Position numbers and translations under genes: made by a program. A stretch of DNA of 64,000 bases from Oxobacter pfennigii (GTDB taxonomy: Bacteria; Bacillota; Clostridia; Clostridiales; Oxobacteraceae), in assembly GCF_001317355.1 (NCBI RefSeq), contig NZ_LKET01000051.1:1-64000 (forward strand), given 5' to 3'. Shown piece by piece: positions 1-8,514 of this stretch. Positions within the stretch are counted from its first letter, which is position 1. Each line of letters begins with the position of its first letter. The notes under the pieces are model-generated. The model ran no database searches and was not told the DNA's origin. It saw nothing but the letters and a program-made list of their open reading frames with translations.

Positions 1-24
1 CCAGGATCAAACTCTCATGTTAAG
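1..24 (-). rRNA. rrs: 16S rRNA, 5' end only
   Basis: The minus strand reads GAGTTTGATCCTGG at the window edge, the universal start of bacterial 16S rRNA. Only about the first 24 bases are inside the window; the rest of the operon lies to the left. The mature 5' end is placed by analogy with B. subtilis and may be off by a few bases. Confidence 0.93.
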
Positions 25-257
25 TTTATTTCCTAGCTAGACTTAACTAGCTATTAATTACTGTTCTAGGTTTCTCAAAAGATATTGTGACTAATTATCG
101 AAGATAACTCATTATCCATGATAATTAATTTGGGTTGTTTCAGTCTTACCTGAAACGCTTCACACAATCTCTCACACTGTTCAATTTTCAAGGACCATTG
201 AATCGTCGCTTAACCAGCGACAATAACTATCTTATCACCTTTTATTTTTGATGTCAA
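25..257 (-). promoter_or_regulatory. rRNA operon promoter and leader
   Basis: On the minus strand TTGACA (252-257) and TAAGAT (229-234) are separated by 17 bases, a strong sigma-A promoter. The leader begins near 222 with a hairpin (204-220, GTCGCT/AGCGAC arms), then the CCTTGAAAATTGAACAG-type sequence common in rRNA leaders and spacers of Firmicutes. A second hairpin lies at 137-156 (GTTTCAG/CTGAAAC). Processing and antitermination roles are inferred from family knowledge. Confidence 0.82.
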
Positions 258-411
258 TCGCTTTTTTCAAAATCCTTTTTGGTTTTTTTATGTATTGGCA
301 AAGGACGATTTATGCCTAGAAGAGGTCCCCCCCGGATAATGTAATTTAGTTAAGAACTTCTTAAAAATTATTGCTTCTGCGCCTGTGCATATTTTCTTAC
401 ATTGGAAACAC

Positions 412-441
412 TTGACACAAAGTAATATATAAATATATAAT
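412..441 (+). promoter_or_regulatory. Sigma-A promoter of the small membrane peptide gene
   Basis: Exact consensus boxes TTGACA (412-417) and TATAAT (436-441) are separated by 18 bases and point rightwards. Transcription would start near 448, about 73 bases before the ATG at 521. No other plus-strand gene lies downstream before the terminator at 644-682. Confidence 0.7.
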
Positions 442-520
442 ACAGTTAAGCGGGTTATTCAAATAATATCAAGGTTAATTATAGTCATAGTAGGCCATGC
501 TAAAATGAAAGGTAATTAAA

Positions 521-622
521 ATGAATAAAAGTATAGGTGCAGTAGAATTACTTATTATTGTATTAATAATAGTTATTATATTTTTGTTGTTTCGCATTAT
601 AAAATTTTTATCAAGAAAATAA
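521..622 (+). CDS. 33-residue single-span membrane peptide
   Basis: A short reading frame encodes a peptide beginning MNKSIGAVELL, followed by an unbroken run of Ile/Val/Leu/Phe (about residues 9-27) and a basic tail ending FLSRK. This is the layout of a single-span membrane peptide with a charged C-terminus. The ELLIIVLIIVIIF stretch recalls the membrane anchor of TatA, but no amphipathic helix or TatA tail follows, so it is not called TatA. AAAGG at 508-512 is a suitable ribosome binding site. A consensus promoter precedes it and a terminator-like hairpin follows, which together favour a real gene. Function unknown; toxin-type peptide, small regulator or pilin-like fragment are all possible. 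Confidence 0.5.
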   Translation: MNKSIGAVELLIIVLIIVIIFLLFRIIKFLSRK

Positions 623-643
623 TACAGCAACTAAGAAGATATT

Positions 644-684
644 AACGCTTTCGGACCACTTATTCAGTGACCCGGAAGCGTTTT
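644..684 (+). terminator. Terminator-like hairpin after the small peptide gene
   Basis: AACGCTTTCGG and CCGGAAGCGTT form an 11-bp stem with one mismatch (outer limits 644-682). An inner CACT/AGTG pairing and a short T run at 681-684 follow. It would end plus-strand transcription from the promoter at 412. Confidence 0.55.
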
Positions 685-789
685 CGTATCTTCCATCTGA
701 TATCCGTTCGTTGATGAAATTAGAATAATTTTTTTAAAAGGAGTTCTATTGCTTTTGTCTTTGTTTTAAGGATAATTTATGCCTATCGA

Positions 790-1956
790 TTAAACATAAT
801 GCTTATCAATAATATCACGAAAATAGCGGCTGCTCTCTATAATATCAGGTCCATTTTTAAAAAGTCCGCTCCCTACCAGGAATATAACATCATTACCGTA
901 TACTTTTAAAGATTCAGGTATACTGGATAGACTCATTCCACCTGCCGGACAGGGAAATATGGATTTTATATCCCCCATAGGCTCTTCTGTTCTTCTTGAT
1001 ATATCTTCGCACTCTTCACGGGTGAAGGAGAACCGGCCTCCAAAGTTAGGATAGATTGTACCGTCTGCCCCTGCCAGCCTTGCTATTTGTCCGAACAGCA
1101 CTCCATGAGATATTCCTTCCCTTCCCATAACATATGTACCTTGGAAAGCCGGATGGCTGAATATGGGAAGTCTTATATTATCATCACAGGCAATTTGCCT
1201 CATTATATCATAACCCGATAACCCCGGCGAAATCAAAAGGCCCCCCGCGCCAATTTTCTTAGAAAATTCGGCCCTTCCCATCACCTCTTCATATGGAGCA
1301 GTTATATTAGGGACATAAATTGCATTATTCCCTGTCTTTATATTGGCTGCTCTGACGGCCTCAGTGCATAGCTTAACTCGTTCTTCAAAAGGGGAAAAGG
1401 GCTGATTGGAAATCCCGTGGTCATCTTTAATTATATCGATTCCCCCCAATGCAAATTTATAGGCAAGCTCAGCCATATCCTTTGCTGAAATTCCCATAGG
1501 CTTTAAGGCTGTGAACAATATGGGGCGTTTTTCAATTTTTAAGAGCTTTCTTATCCCTTCCCTTCCGAACCTGGGCCCTTTAAATAAAGACAATATTGAT
1601 TGAGGCAATTCTATGTTTTCCACCTTAATTTCCGGCTTTATGCTTATGTTTCCGAAAATGACGTTTAAAAGCTGAGTAAGTTCTCCTGCGGCACTTTCTA
1701 TGCAAAAGCTTATTTTTACCTTAAAGGAATTATCATCATAGGGTTTAAAGTATTCTATCTTTCCTACAATAAAATCCCGTATAAAACCTTCCGGCACCAG
1801 TTCCTCAGGAAATTCCACCGTCTGTTCAATGCATATATCCTTTGCCTTTGCATAGGCCTCACTTTCATTTCCGTAAATCCTGTATTCAACAGCAAATCTT
1901 TCACCCGATAATTTATAGTCAGAAATACCATTAAAAAACACTAATCTTTCCTCCAT
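790..1956 (-). CDS. RuBisCO-like protein (form IV type), 388 aa
   Basis: The protein is colinear with the RuBisCO large subunit but lacks residues needed for carboxylation. The active-site lysine of the TxKP segment is present (K152), as is the lysine carbamylated in true RuBisCO (K177, in KDDH). The second metal-ligand glutamate is replaced by His180, the loop-6 lysine segment is not recognisable, and SGG is replaced by AGG near 338-340. H268 matches the conserved HxA histidine. It therefore belongs with RuBisCO-like proteins, which act as enolases, isomerases or transcarboxylases on sugar phosphates. It is last in an operon after two transketolase-half genes. The ATG at 1956 has a weak ribosome site; a GTG at 1941 with GGAGG eight bases upstream is an alternative start. 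Substrate unknown. Confidence 0.88.
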   Translation of the reverse strand: MEERLVFFNGISDYKLSGERFAVEYRIYGNESEAYAKAKDICIEQTVEFPEELVPEGFIRDFIVGKIEYFKPYDDNSFKVKISFCIESAAGELTQLLNVIFGNISIKPEIKVENIELPQSILSLFKGPRFGREGIRKLLKIEKRPILFTALKPMGISAKDMAELAYKFALGGIDIIKDDHGISNQPFSPFEERVKLCTEAVRAANIKTGNNAIYVPNITAPYEEVMGRAEFSKKIGAGGLLISPGLSGYDIMRQIACDDNIRLPIFSHPAFQGTYVMGREGISHGVLFGQIARLAGADGTIYPNFGGRFSFTREECEDISRRTEEPMGDIKSIFPCPAGGMSLSSIPESLKVYGNDVIFLVGSGLFKNGPDIIESSRYFRDIIDKHYV

Positions 1957-1969
1957 GCTTTAAGTAAAT

Positions 1970-2977
1970 TTACAAGGCCTCTGCTTTGGCATCACTGTGA
2001 ACCGCAGCTACAAAAGCTTTAGAAAGCTCTTCCTCTTTTATATCAAATTTTGCCCCCAATAGCTTTTCTACCTCATATATAAGGGCCATGGCATCAATCC
2101 CGTATTCTTTCATTAAATATTGCTTGCTTGCGCCATGAACAAAAGTATCCCTAAGACCTACCTTAACGAGCTTTTTACCTATACCTGCCTTGGCTATTTC
2201 TTCTGCAATAATAGTTCCAAGACCGCCCACGACTGAATGATTTTCTATTGTTATAACACCGTATTTTGATTTTTCTATTGCTTCTATTACCGGAGGATCA
2301 TTAAAAGGCTTAAGGGTGGAAATATGCATATGCTTAATTGATATCCCTTTTGCTTTTAATGCCTGTACGGCACGAAGGGCTTCTTCGGTGCATATACCGC
2401 TTGAAAGCACTACTATATCATTTCCTTCACAGAGCGTCCTTGCCTTATTGAAAACCATAGGCTCGTTGCTTTCAAAGAGCCTGGGTATCTCGCCTCTCAG
2501 AATCCTTATATAAACGGGACCGTCTATTGAATGCGCCACATCCAAAACCGATTCCACATCTGTGACATCACCGCATTCAAGTATAGTCATATTAGGGAGG
2601 GAGCGCATTACCGAAATATCCTCTATAGCCTGGTGGGTAGCTCCCCCCGGTGTCATCACTCCGGGTAAAAACCCAAACATCTTTACGGGAAGATTGGGAT
2701 AAGCAACGGACATCGCAATCTGATCATAAGCCCTTCTGTATATGAAAACCCCAAAGGTATGTACAAAGGGAATAAATCCTTCCCTAGCCAATCCGCCTGC
2801 AAAGCTTAACATATTTTGCTCTGCAATACCCATGGAAAAAAAGCGCTCAGGGTATGTATCTCTGAATAAGTCAATCTCAACGGAACTTGTCAAATCAGCT
2901 GAAAGAACCAGCACTTTAGGTTTATTTTTCGCCCACCTGATAAGGTTTTTCGCATGAACTTTAGATAATATCTCCAT
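1970..2977 (-). CDS. Transketolase, C-terminal subunit (split type)
   Basis: 335 aa carrying the pyrimidine-binding and C-terminal domains of a thiamine-diphosphate transketolase. The segment GIAEQNM (near residue 52) holds the catalytic glutamate that activates the cofactor, followed by the conserved FGVF and THQAIEDI segments. It pairs with the N-terminal half encoded immediately upstream, 15 bases away. GGAGG lies seven bases before the ATG. Split transketolases transfer two-carbon units; several act on unusual sugars, for example apulose-4-phosphate transketolase. The linked RuBisCO-like gene suggests a dedicated substrate rather than the ordinary pentose phosphate role, but that is inference. 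Confidence 0.9.
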   Translation of the reverse strand: MEILSKVHAKNLIRWAKNKPKVLVLSADLTSSVEIDLFRDTYPERFFSMGIAEQNMLSFAGGLAREGFIPFVHTFGVFIYRRAYDQIAMSVAYPNLPVKMFGFLPGVMTPGGATHQAIEDISVMRSLPNMTILECGDVTDVESVLDVAHSIDGPVYIRILRGEIPRLFESNEPMVFNKARTLCEGNDIVVLSSGICTEEALRAVQALKAKGISIKHMHISTLKPFNDPPVIEAIEKSKYGVITIENHSVVGGLGTIIAEEIAKAGIGKKLVKVGLRDTFVHGASKQYLMKEYGIDAMALIYEVEKLLGAKFDIKEEELSKAFVAAVHSDAKAEAL

Positions 2978-2992
2978 ATTATAACCTCCGGT

Positions 2993-3931
2993 TTACAATG
3001 CATCAGAGCTTTTTATTTTCTCAAAAGCCAGCCTGTACTCTTCTCTTTCATCTTCTGAAACAAACCTGACATAGTGCATTTTAGAACCTCTTTTTTTAAG
3101 TATATCTATTCCTCTTGTGGCATCGGTATCGCACAATATAAATGTAGGCCTTCCGTCAGGCTTAAGATTCCCCAACGCACTAAGGGCCTCCACATCATGC
3201 CCGTCAACCCGAAAAACCCGGGCTCCGAAAGACTCCAGCCTTTTGTCGAAGGGTTCTATATTCATAACATCCTCCATTTTTCCGTCGCACTGATAACCGT
3301 TCACATCCACATAGAATAGCATATTATCCAGCTTATGAAATGAAGCTGCCTGAACCGCTTCCCAGAATTGCCCCGACTGGCATTCGCCGTCAGACATGAA
3401 GAGCACTACTCTCCCGGTCTCTCCTTTTAGTTTTCTCGCCAGGGCTATTCCTGCTCCCTGGCTTATTCCCTGACCTAGTGAGCCGGTCATAACTTCCATT
3501 CCCGGAGAATGCTCGGCTCCTATCATTTCCACTACACTGCCATCCTTATTAAACTCTAAAAGCCCATCTGGATCCATACGCCCTGCAGCAATAAGCGCAG
3601 CGTAGAGCACAAGGGAATAATGGGTAGGCGATAATATAAATCTGTCATAGAAAGGTCCCTTTGCCCCGTTATATATTGAACCGCTTATACGGTCTTTCCC
3701 CTGTCCCGGAGTCCCCTGAAACCTCCCGGGTATAAGGGGCTTATCAAGCTTTTCCAGATTCATTATCCTTAAGTAAAGGGTGGCAAATATCTCAGCCGAT
3801 GAACAGGCCTGGCTTATATATCCTCCCTTATTCTTTATGGTATGCTCCATAACAAGTTCTCTTATTTTATTTGCCGCTTTATACACTTCATCCTGCCATG
3901 AAACAGGCTTATTTTTTTTACCTTCAAACAC
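2993..3931 (-). CDS. Transketolase, N-terminal subunit (split type)
   Basis: 312 aa matching the diphosphate-binding domain of transketolase. GSLGQGISQGAGIA (near residues 150-165) and SDGECQSGQFWEA with the downstream VDVNG form the thiamine-diphosphate/Mg2+ site; the usual GDGE reads SDGE here. The gene appears to start with GTG at 3931, with GAAGGG about 11 bases upstream. It is first in a three-gene operon with the transketolase C-half and the RuBisCO-like protein. I see no kinase, isomerase or transporter beside it that would reveal the sugar used. Confidence 0.88.
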   Translation of the reverse strand: MFEGKKNKPVSWQDEVYKAANKIRELVMEHTIKNKGGYISQACSSAEIFATLYLRIMNLEKLDKPLIPGRFQGTPGQGKDRISGSIYNGAKGPFYDRFILSPTHYSLVLYAALIAAGRMDPDGLLEFNKDGSVVEMIGAEHSPGMEVMTGSLGQGISQGAGIALARKLKGETGRVVLFMSDGECQSGQFWEAVQAASFHKLDNMLFYVDVNGYQCDGKMEDVMNIEPFDKRLESFGARVFRVDGHDVEALSALGNLKPDGRPTFILCDTDATRGIDILKKRGSKMHYVRFVSEDEREEYRLAFEKIKSSDAL

Positions 3932-4026
3932 CAGATACCATACCCTTCTTTAGATATATATCAAATTTTTCTATTCAAACACTAACATAATTATCCTTCA
4001 AAAGCAATGAGTCATTCATATAAATT

Positions 4027-4048
4027 AAGCCGGCCATAAGGCCGGCTT
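4027..4048 (-). terminator. Terminator downstream of lysS
   Basis: A perfect 9-bp stem (AAGCCGGCC/GGCCGGCTT) with a four-base loop follows the lysS stop codon by five bases. The tail on the minus strand is TA-rich rather than a pure T run, so efficiency is uncertain and some read-through into the transketolase operon is possible. Confidence 0.7.
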
Positions 4049-4052
4049 TTAT

Positions 4053-5558
4053 TTAGTCTCTGGGTTTCATTGTCGGAAATAATATTACATCTCTTATTGA
4101 ATAAGAGTCAGTCAAAAACATTACTATCCTGTCTACTCCTATTCCCAATCCTCCTGTAGGCGGCATACCTATTTCAAGGCAATTGATAAAATCATCATCC
4201 ATCATGTATGCTTCATCATCGCCTAATTCTCTTTCCCTTATCTGCTGAAGGAATCTTTCTTTTTGAACTATAGGGTCATTGAGCTCCGAATAGGCATTTG
4301 CAATTTCCCTTCCGTAGATGAAAGCTTCGAACCTTTCGGTCAGCTCGGGATTCCCTCTCTTCTTCTTTGTAAGAGGCGATATTTCAACTGGATAATCCAG
4401 GAGAAAAGTAGGCTGTATAAGCTTGCTTTCCGCATACTCCTCAAAGAGGGCGTTTAAAATATCTCCCTTTGTGCAATCCTGAAGCTTCTTTTTAAGATCC
4501 AATTTATGATTTTTAGCAATTTCTCTTGCCTCTTCATCACTCTTTACTCCATTGAAGTCTATTCCTGCGTATTCCTTCACAGCATCCATCATTGTAAGTC
4601 TTCTCCAGGGCGGTTTAAAATCAATTTCTGTACCCTGATAGACAACCTTTGTAGTCCCTAAAACATCCAGGCACACTTGAGCCAGCATGTTTTCTGTCAA
4701 TTCCATCATATCGTTGTAATCCGCATATGCTTCATACAGCTCTATCATTGTGAATTCAGGATTATGCCTTATATCCATACCTTCATTTCTGAAGTTTTTT
4801 CCTATTTCATATACCCTTTCAAAACCGCCTACTATAAGCCTTTTTAAATACAACTCCGTTGCTATTCTAAGATACATATCTATATCCAATGTATTGTGAT
4901 GTGTTATAAAAGGCCTTGCAGCGGCGCCTCCTGCAATTGCAGAAAGTATAGGCGTCTCCACTTCTATATAATCCCTGTTGTCTAAAAAGCGCCTTATGGA
5001 TTTAATTATTTCAGTTCTTTTCAAGAAGGTTTCCCTTACTTCCTGATTGATTATCAAATCCACGTATCTTTGCCTGTATCTTAAATCCGGATCCTTCAAG
5101 CCGTGCCATTTTTCCGGAAGAGTCATCAGGGATTTCGTTAAAAGGGTAAAATCTTTTACATGGATGGATATTTCGCCGGCGTGGGTTTTAAATACCACAC
5201 CCTTAACACCGATAATATCTCCAATATCTAAAGTTTTAAAGAATTTTAATTTTTCTTCCCCTAAATCATTTATCTTTAAATAAAGCTGAATTTTGCCATA
5301 TCTGTCATAAAGGTCTGAAAAACCAGCTTTCCCCTGGACCCTTTTTGAGAGCAGCCTTCCTGCAACAGACACCTCGGCACCTTCGAGAGTATCAAACCCA
5401 TTCTTTATCTGTTTCGAGGAATGAGTTACATCATAAGTGTACGTATCAAAGGGATCATCTCCCTTTGCCTGAAGATCGCTTAATTTTTGCCTTCTTTGCT
5501 TTATTAATTCATTATACTCTTCTTCAAGTGCCGCAAAATTTACTTCTTCGTTTGACAT
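4053..5558 (-). CDS. lysS: Lysyl-tRNA synthetase, class II
   Basis: 501 aa, the normal length. An N-terminal OB-fold anticodon-binding domain (about 60-150) precedes a class II catalytic core. Motif 2 is visible as [18 protein letters not shown] (near 262-280) and motif 3 as [11 protein letters not shown] near the C-terminus. It charges tRNA-Lys in the cytoplasm. GGGGG lies before the ATG. greA is 17 bases upstream on the same strand, and the greA-lysS pair is a common Firmicutes arrangement, so the two are probably co-transcribed. Confidence 0.97.
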   Translation of the reverse strand: MSNEEVNFAALEEEYNELIKQRRQKLSDLQAKGDDPFDTYTYDVTHSSKQIKNGFDTLEGAEVSVAGRLLSKRVQGKAGFSDLYDRYGKIQLYLKINDLGEEKLKFFKTLDIGDIIGVKGVVFKTHAGEISIHVKDFTLLTKSLMTLPEKWHGLKDPDLRYRQRYVDLIINQEVRETFLKRTEIIKSIRRFLDNRDYIEVETPILSAIAGGAAARPFITHHNTLDIDMYLRIATELYLKRLIVGGFERVYEIGKNFRNEGMDIRHNPEFTMIELYEAYADYNDMMELTENMLAQVCLDVLGTTKVVYQGTEIDFKPPWRRLTMMDAVKEYAGIDFNGVKSDEEAREIAKNHKLDLKKKLQDCTKGDILNALFEEYAESKLIQPTFLLDYPVEISPLTKKKRGNPELTERFEAFIYGREIANAYSELNDPIVQKERFLQQIRERELGDDEAYMMDDDFINCLEIGMPPTGGLGIGVDRIVMFLTDSYSIRDVILFPTMKPRD

Positions 5559-5575
5559 GGAACTAAACCCCCATA

Positions 5576-6058
5576 TTACTTCTTAATTTCTAAAATCACG
5601 TATTTGATAATCCCGTCAGGGACGCTTATTTCAACTTCGTCTCCCACCTTTTTGCCCATAAGGCCTCTGCCTACGGGAGATTCGTTGGATATTTTAAGCT
5701 TGCCCGGGTCTGCTTCTGCAGAACCTACAATTGTATATTCTATATCATCATCGAATTCAACATCTTTAACCTTTACGGTACAACCCACATTTACCTTGTC
5801 CGTAGTAATATCGTCTTCATCTATGACTTTTGCTGATTTCAGCATATTTTCAAGAAGCGCGATTCTTCCTTCTACAAAGGCCTGATCGTTCTTTGCCTCA
5901 TCATATTCCGAGTTTTCACTTAAGTCACCAAAAGACAGAGCGGTTTTTATCTTTTGAGTTATCTCTTTTCTCTTAACCGTTTTCAGGTATTCCAATTCCT
6001 CTTCCAGCTTTTTAACTCCTTCGTATGTCAGAACCACCTGTTTTCCTGTTTCGCCCAT
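5576..6058 (-). CDS. greA: Transcription elongation factor GreA
   Basis: 160 aa from ATG 6058, the family's usual size. An N-terminal coiled coil contains the [10 protein letters not shown] segment whose acidic tip enters the RNA polymerase secondary channel and stimulates transcript cleavage. A C-terminal FKBP-like domain ends in VILEIKK. A GTG seven codons upstream is in frame, but GGGGAG sits six bases before ATG 6058 and falls inside that longer version, so the ATG is preferred. Confidence 0.96.
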   Translation of the reverse strand: MGETGKQVVLTYEGVKKLEEELEYLKTVKRKEITQKIKTALSFGDLSENSEYDEAKNDQAFVEGRIALLENMLKSAKVIDEDDITTDKVNVGCTVKVKDVEFDDDIEYTIVGSAEADPGKLKISNESPVGRGLMGKKVGDEVEISVPDGIIKYVILEIKK

Positions 6059-6484
6059 TTTATTCTCCCCTTTTGACACAATAATAGTATTTATAGAACA
6101 AGCCTATATTATTATATAGACTTGAAAGGTAAAGAAACGCATCCCGTTCTTTCTTAATACTAAAACTATTTCATATGCGGTTAATATATGCATATATTTT
6201 AAATTTATTCAATTACATTACATCACCAACACAGCATGCAAGCCATTGACAAAAGCCGATTTCAATGCGTATTACATTAAATTTTACGGAGATGACCAAT
6301 ATTGTTTTATTATGGTTAAAGCATAATTATAGCAAGCACTGTAAAGAATCATCTTTACAGTGCTTGCATGATGTCCTTTTAAATTCATTGCTGTTATTAT
6401 AAAACACAGGAAATTAATTGTCAATAATTTTATACCTTTACCAATAAATACACTCGAAGGATTGCACGGATTAATTAGATAACA
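6059..6484. other. Intergenic region between greA and the next gene
   Basis: About 425 bases without a recognisable gene. It must hold the greA-lysS promoter; a weak TATAAT-like box occurs near 6107-6112 but no convincing -35 box. A perfect 15-bp inverted repeat occupies 6332-6367. Nothing else is visible. Confidence 0.5.
6332..6367 (-). terminator. Perfect 15-bp hairpin, probable terminator
   Basis: GCAAGCACTGTAAAG and its exact complement flank a six-base loop. It lies about 118 bases past the stop of the gene at 6485-7447 on the same strand. The following bases are AT-rich without a clear T run, so termination is likely but not certain. Confidence 0.5.
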
Positions 6485-7447
6485 TTATCTATATTTGTAA
6501 ATGTCTTCCCTATCCAGCGTTTTTCCTTTGCTTATTACAGCCTTCATGCCTATTCCCAGCTTTTCTGCCATTTTACCCAATTGTGTGGAGAATTTAAAAT
6601 CCGGGTGTTTAGGAATGCCGTCAACCTTAGTTAAAAGAGCCCCTTCCCATACCCTGGATGTAAAATACCTCATATCCTCTTCTCCGTTTATTGCAGATTT
6701 ATTGCTGCCTTTTAAAAGAACGTCATCAATCGCTAATACATCCTTGTCAACCCTTATACCTTCTCCCGTCAGGTTTGCAATTAGAATCTTCCTGTTTGAA
6801 TAGCTTATAAGCTCCCTTATATCCGCACCTCCCGCGTATATAAGTATGTCACAGTTAACCATGGCCTTTTTGTAATTTCCGGCAACTGCAGGGGAGAGCC
6901 CGCTTTTTCTGATATATTCCGTAAGTTTCATTAAAAGCTTATCCCTATTTACGGTGCATAATGTAAGATATAATACCTCGTTCAGTAAAAGCTCAGTGAT
7001 TATAATGCCCCCCTCGGTATAGGCATCTGCAATAACTATGTTGCTGCGCATAAAATCAATGCCCATCAAGGATGCAACGGATTTAACTGCATTTATAAAT
7101 GTATAGGGCGTATAAAATGTCCCTTTGGAAACTATCATATTAGATGCCTTCTCCAAGGATATCTTTGAAACTTCCGGCTCCAATACCAGAATATCTCCCC
7201 CAAAAGTTCTGGCCTTTCTAAGGATCTTTCTTATACCATCCTTATCGCATTTGTATGGCGGCATGCATATTCTGCAGCCTGAGACATTAAAACCCTCCAC
7301 TCCGAAGTCAGTTATTGTCCCTGCTATATATCCCGGCATGCGGGGCAGTAAAAAATCCTTCATCTTCTTTCCCATGATATTCAAGGTTCTATACCTTTCA
7401 GAAAATTCATCTTCCGTTGCTAAAGATAAAATGCTGAATTTTCCCAA
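6485..7447 (-). CDS. Unknown protein linked to a quinate-dehydrogenase-like gene
   Basis: 320 aa that I cannot assign to a characterised family. An N-terminal cysteine group (C58, C61, C67 in GCRICMPPYKC) could bind metal. A later segment around 134-150 (IVIADAYTEGG) and LIYAGGADI near 210 have the alternating strand/glycine look of a Rossmann-like nucleotide fold, though a standard GxGxxG is absent. It begins with TTG (AGGTGA upstream) and follows the 7483-8409 gene by 35 bases, so the two are probably one operon and partners. No signal peptide or membrane segment is seen. Function unknown. Confidence 0.7.
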   Translation of the reverse strand: MGKFSILSLATEDEFSERYRTLNIMGKKMKDFLLPRMPGYIAGTITDFGVEGFNVSGCRICMPPYKCDKDGIRKILRKARTFGGDILVLEPEVSKISLEKASNMIVSKGTFYTPYTFINAVKSVASLMGIDFMRSNIVIADAYTEGGIIITELLLNEVLYLTLCTVNRDKLLMKLTEYIRKSGLSPAVAGNYKKAMVNCDILIYAGGADIRELISYSNRKILIANLTGEGIRVDKDVLAIDDVLLKGSNKSAINGEEDMRYFTSRVWEGALLTKVDGIPKHPDFKFSTQLGKMAEKLGIGMKAVISKGKTLDREDIYKYR

Positions 7448-7482
7448 GTCATCACCTGCTCTTGATATTCCTTAAATTCACT

Positions 7483-8409
7483 TTATTTAAAAGCCTGCTC
7501 TTCATACTTTCCAAAATGCTCAACTCTGGGTATAAACCCAGCCATATCAATTAGGTTGTCAAACTCTTCTTCCTTAATATCCCCCGGCTTCTTACCCGAT
7601 ATTGCCGTAAGTACCGCTTCAATTACATTGGTCCCAAAGGACCGTCCGTCAAGCTCAGGTGTAGTAGTGATTAAAAGCTTAACTCCGCTTTTGTTAAGTT
7701 CTTCTATATCCTTAGCCGTTACCGTATTTGTAATTACGATCTTATCCTTCATATCATCCGGCATATATCTTTTTATATACAGGAAATCTCCCGCGATTAT
7801 TTCATTCTCATGAAAGTATTTCGTATATTTATAATTTTTTTCATGCTGCTTTTCCCCGGTAGGATATATCATTTCAAAAGGCATTCTGCATATAATAGGT
7901 GCAAGTATGCCGGCAATAAGCTGCAATGCCTTTATGGAATGTATAGGGTAATCCAATCCAATGGAAAATATCAAATCTCCAAAGGTTAAAAGCGCTCCTT
8001 CCTGTGTAATAGCTTCTGCCATTCCAAATCTGTCAAGACCGCATACCAAAAGTACATTCTTGTTTTTAAAATCAACAATTCCCTTATCCCTTATATATTT
8101 TATTACTTTTCTCTCCAGGGTATTCTTTACAAAACTTCCGTCCAGTATGGGAGATATTTTTGCCGCTGCATTTATAGGCTTTGCATCCTTTATAATATAT
8201 CTTTTATTTCCGCTGTTTAAGTATAAATCAATACCGCCCATGCCAAAAGCAGCAACTTTGCCATCCAGTTGCTCTATCAATTTTATGGCCTTTTCCATAC
8301 TGCCGTTTGTCCCTATTCTTTCTATTTCAAATTCTTCGTTCATTATATTAGCTATAACCCTGTGGTCCCTTGCAGATGAACCCAGGCTTACCGAAACAAC
8401 TCTTTTCAT
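7483..8409 (-). CDS. 'Quinate 5-dehydrogenase'-type Rossmann protein
   Basis: 308 aa resembling the Firmicutes proteins usually annotated as quinate 5-dehydrogenase. KNVLLVCGLDRFGMAEAI near 120-138 looks like a nucleotide-binding turn, and FGMGGIDLYL near residue 55 is another glycine-rich segment. A start at ATG 8409 is chosen because GGGAGGAAGG sits just before it; an in-frame codon 13 residues earlier lacks such a site. No shikimate- or quinate-pathway neighbours are present, so the database-style name should be treated as a family label and not as an activity. It is probably co-transcribed with the unknown gene downstream. Confidence 0.68.
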   Translation of the reverse strand: MKRVVSVSLGSSARDHRVIANIMNEEFEIERIGTNGSMEKAIKLIEQLDGKVAAFGMGGIDLYLNSGNKRYIIKDAKPINAAAKISPILDGSFVKNTLERKVIKYIRDKGIVDFKNKNVLLVCGLDRFGMAEAITQEGALLTFGDLIFSIGLDYPIHSIKALQLIAGILAPIICRMPFEMIYPTGEKQHEKNYKYTKYFHENEIIAGDFLYIKRYMPDDMKDKIVITNTVTAKDIEELNKSGVKLLITTTPELDGRSFGTNVIEAVLTAISGKKPGDIKEEEFDNLIDMAGFIPRVEHFGKYEEQAFK

Positions 8410-8476
8410 GTGTCCTTCCTCCCAGGAACTCATAATAATTAAATCCAAGTATAATTAACTTATTGCCATTTTATAT

Positions 8477-8507
8477 AAAAAAAATACTCCCTTAAACATG
8501 GGAGTAT
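8477..8507 (-). terminator. Strong intrinsic terminator after dusB
   Basis: ATACTCCC and GGGAGTAT flank an eight-base loop and are followed on the minus strand by eight T residues (8477-8484). It separates the coaX-dusB unit from the quinate-dehydrogenase-like pair. Confidence 0.9.
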
Positions 8508-8514
8508 AAAAAAC

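Noticed and set aside
790-1956. True CO2-fixing RuBisCO
   Set aside because: The second metal-ligand glutamate is His180, loop 6 is unrecognisable, and no phosphoribulokinase gene is nearby.
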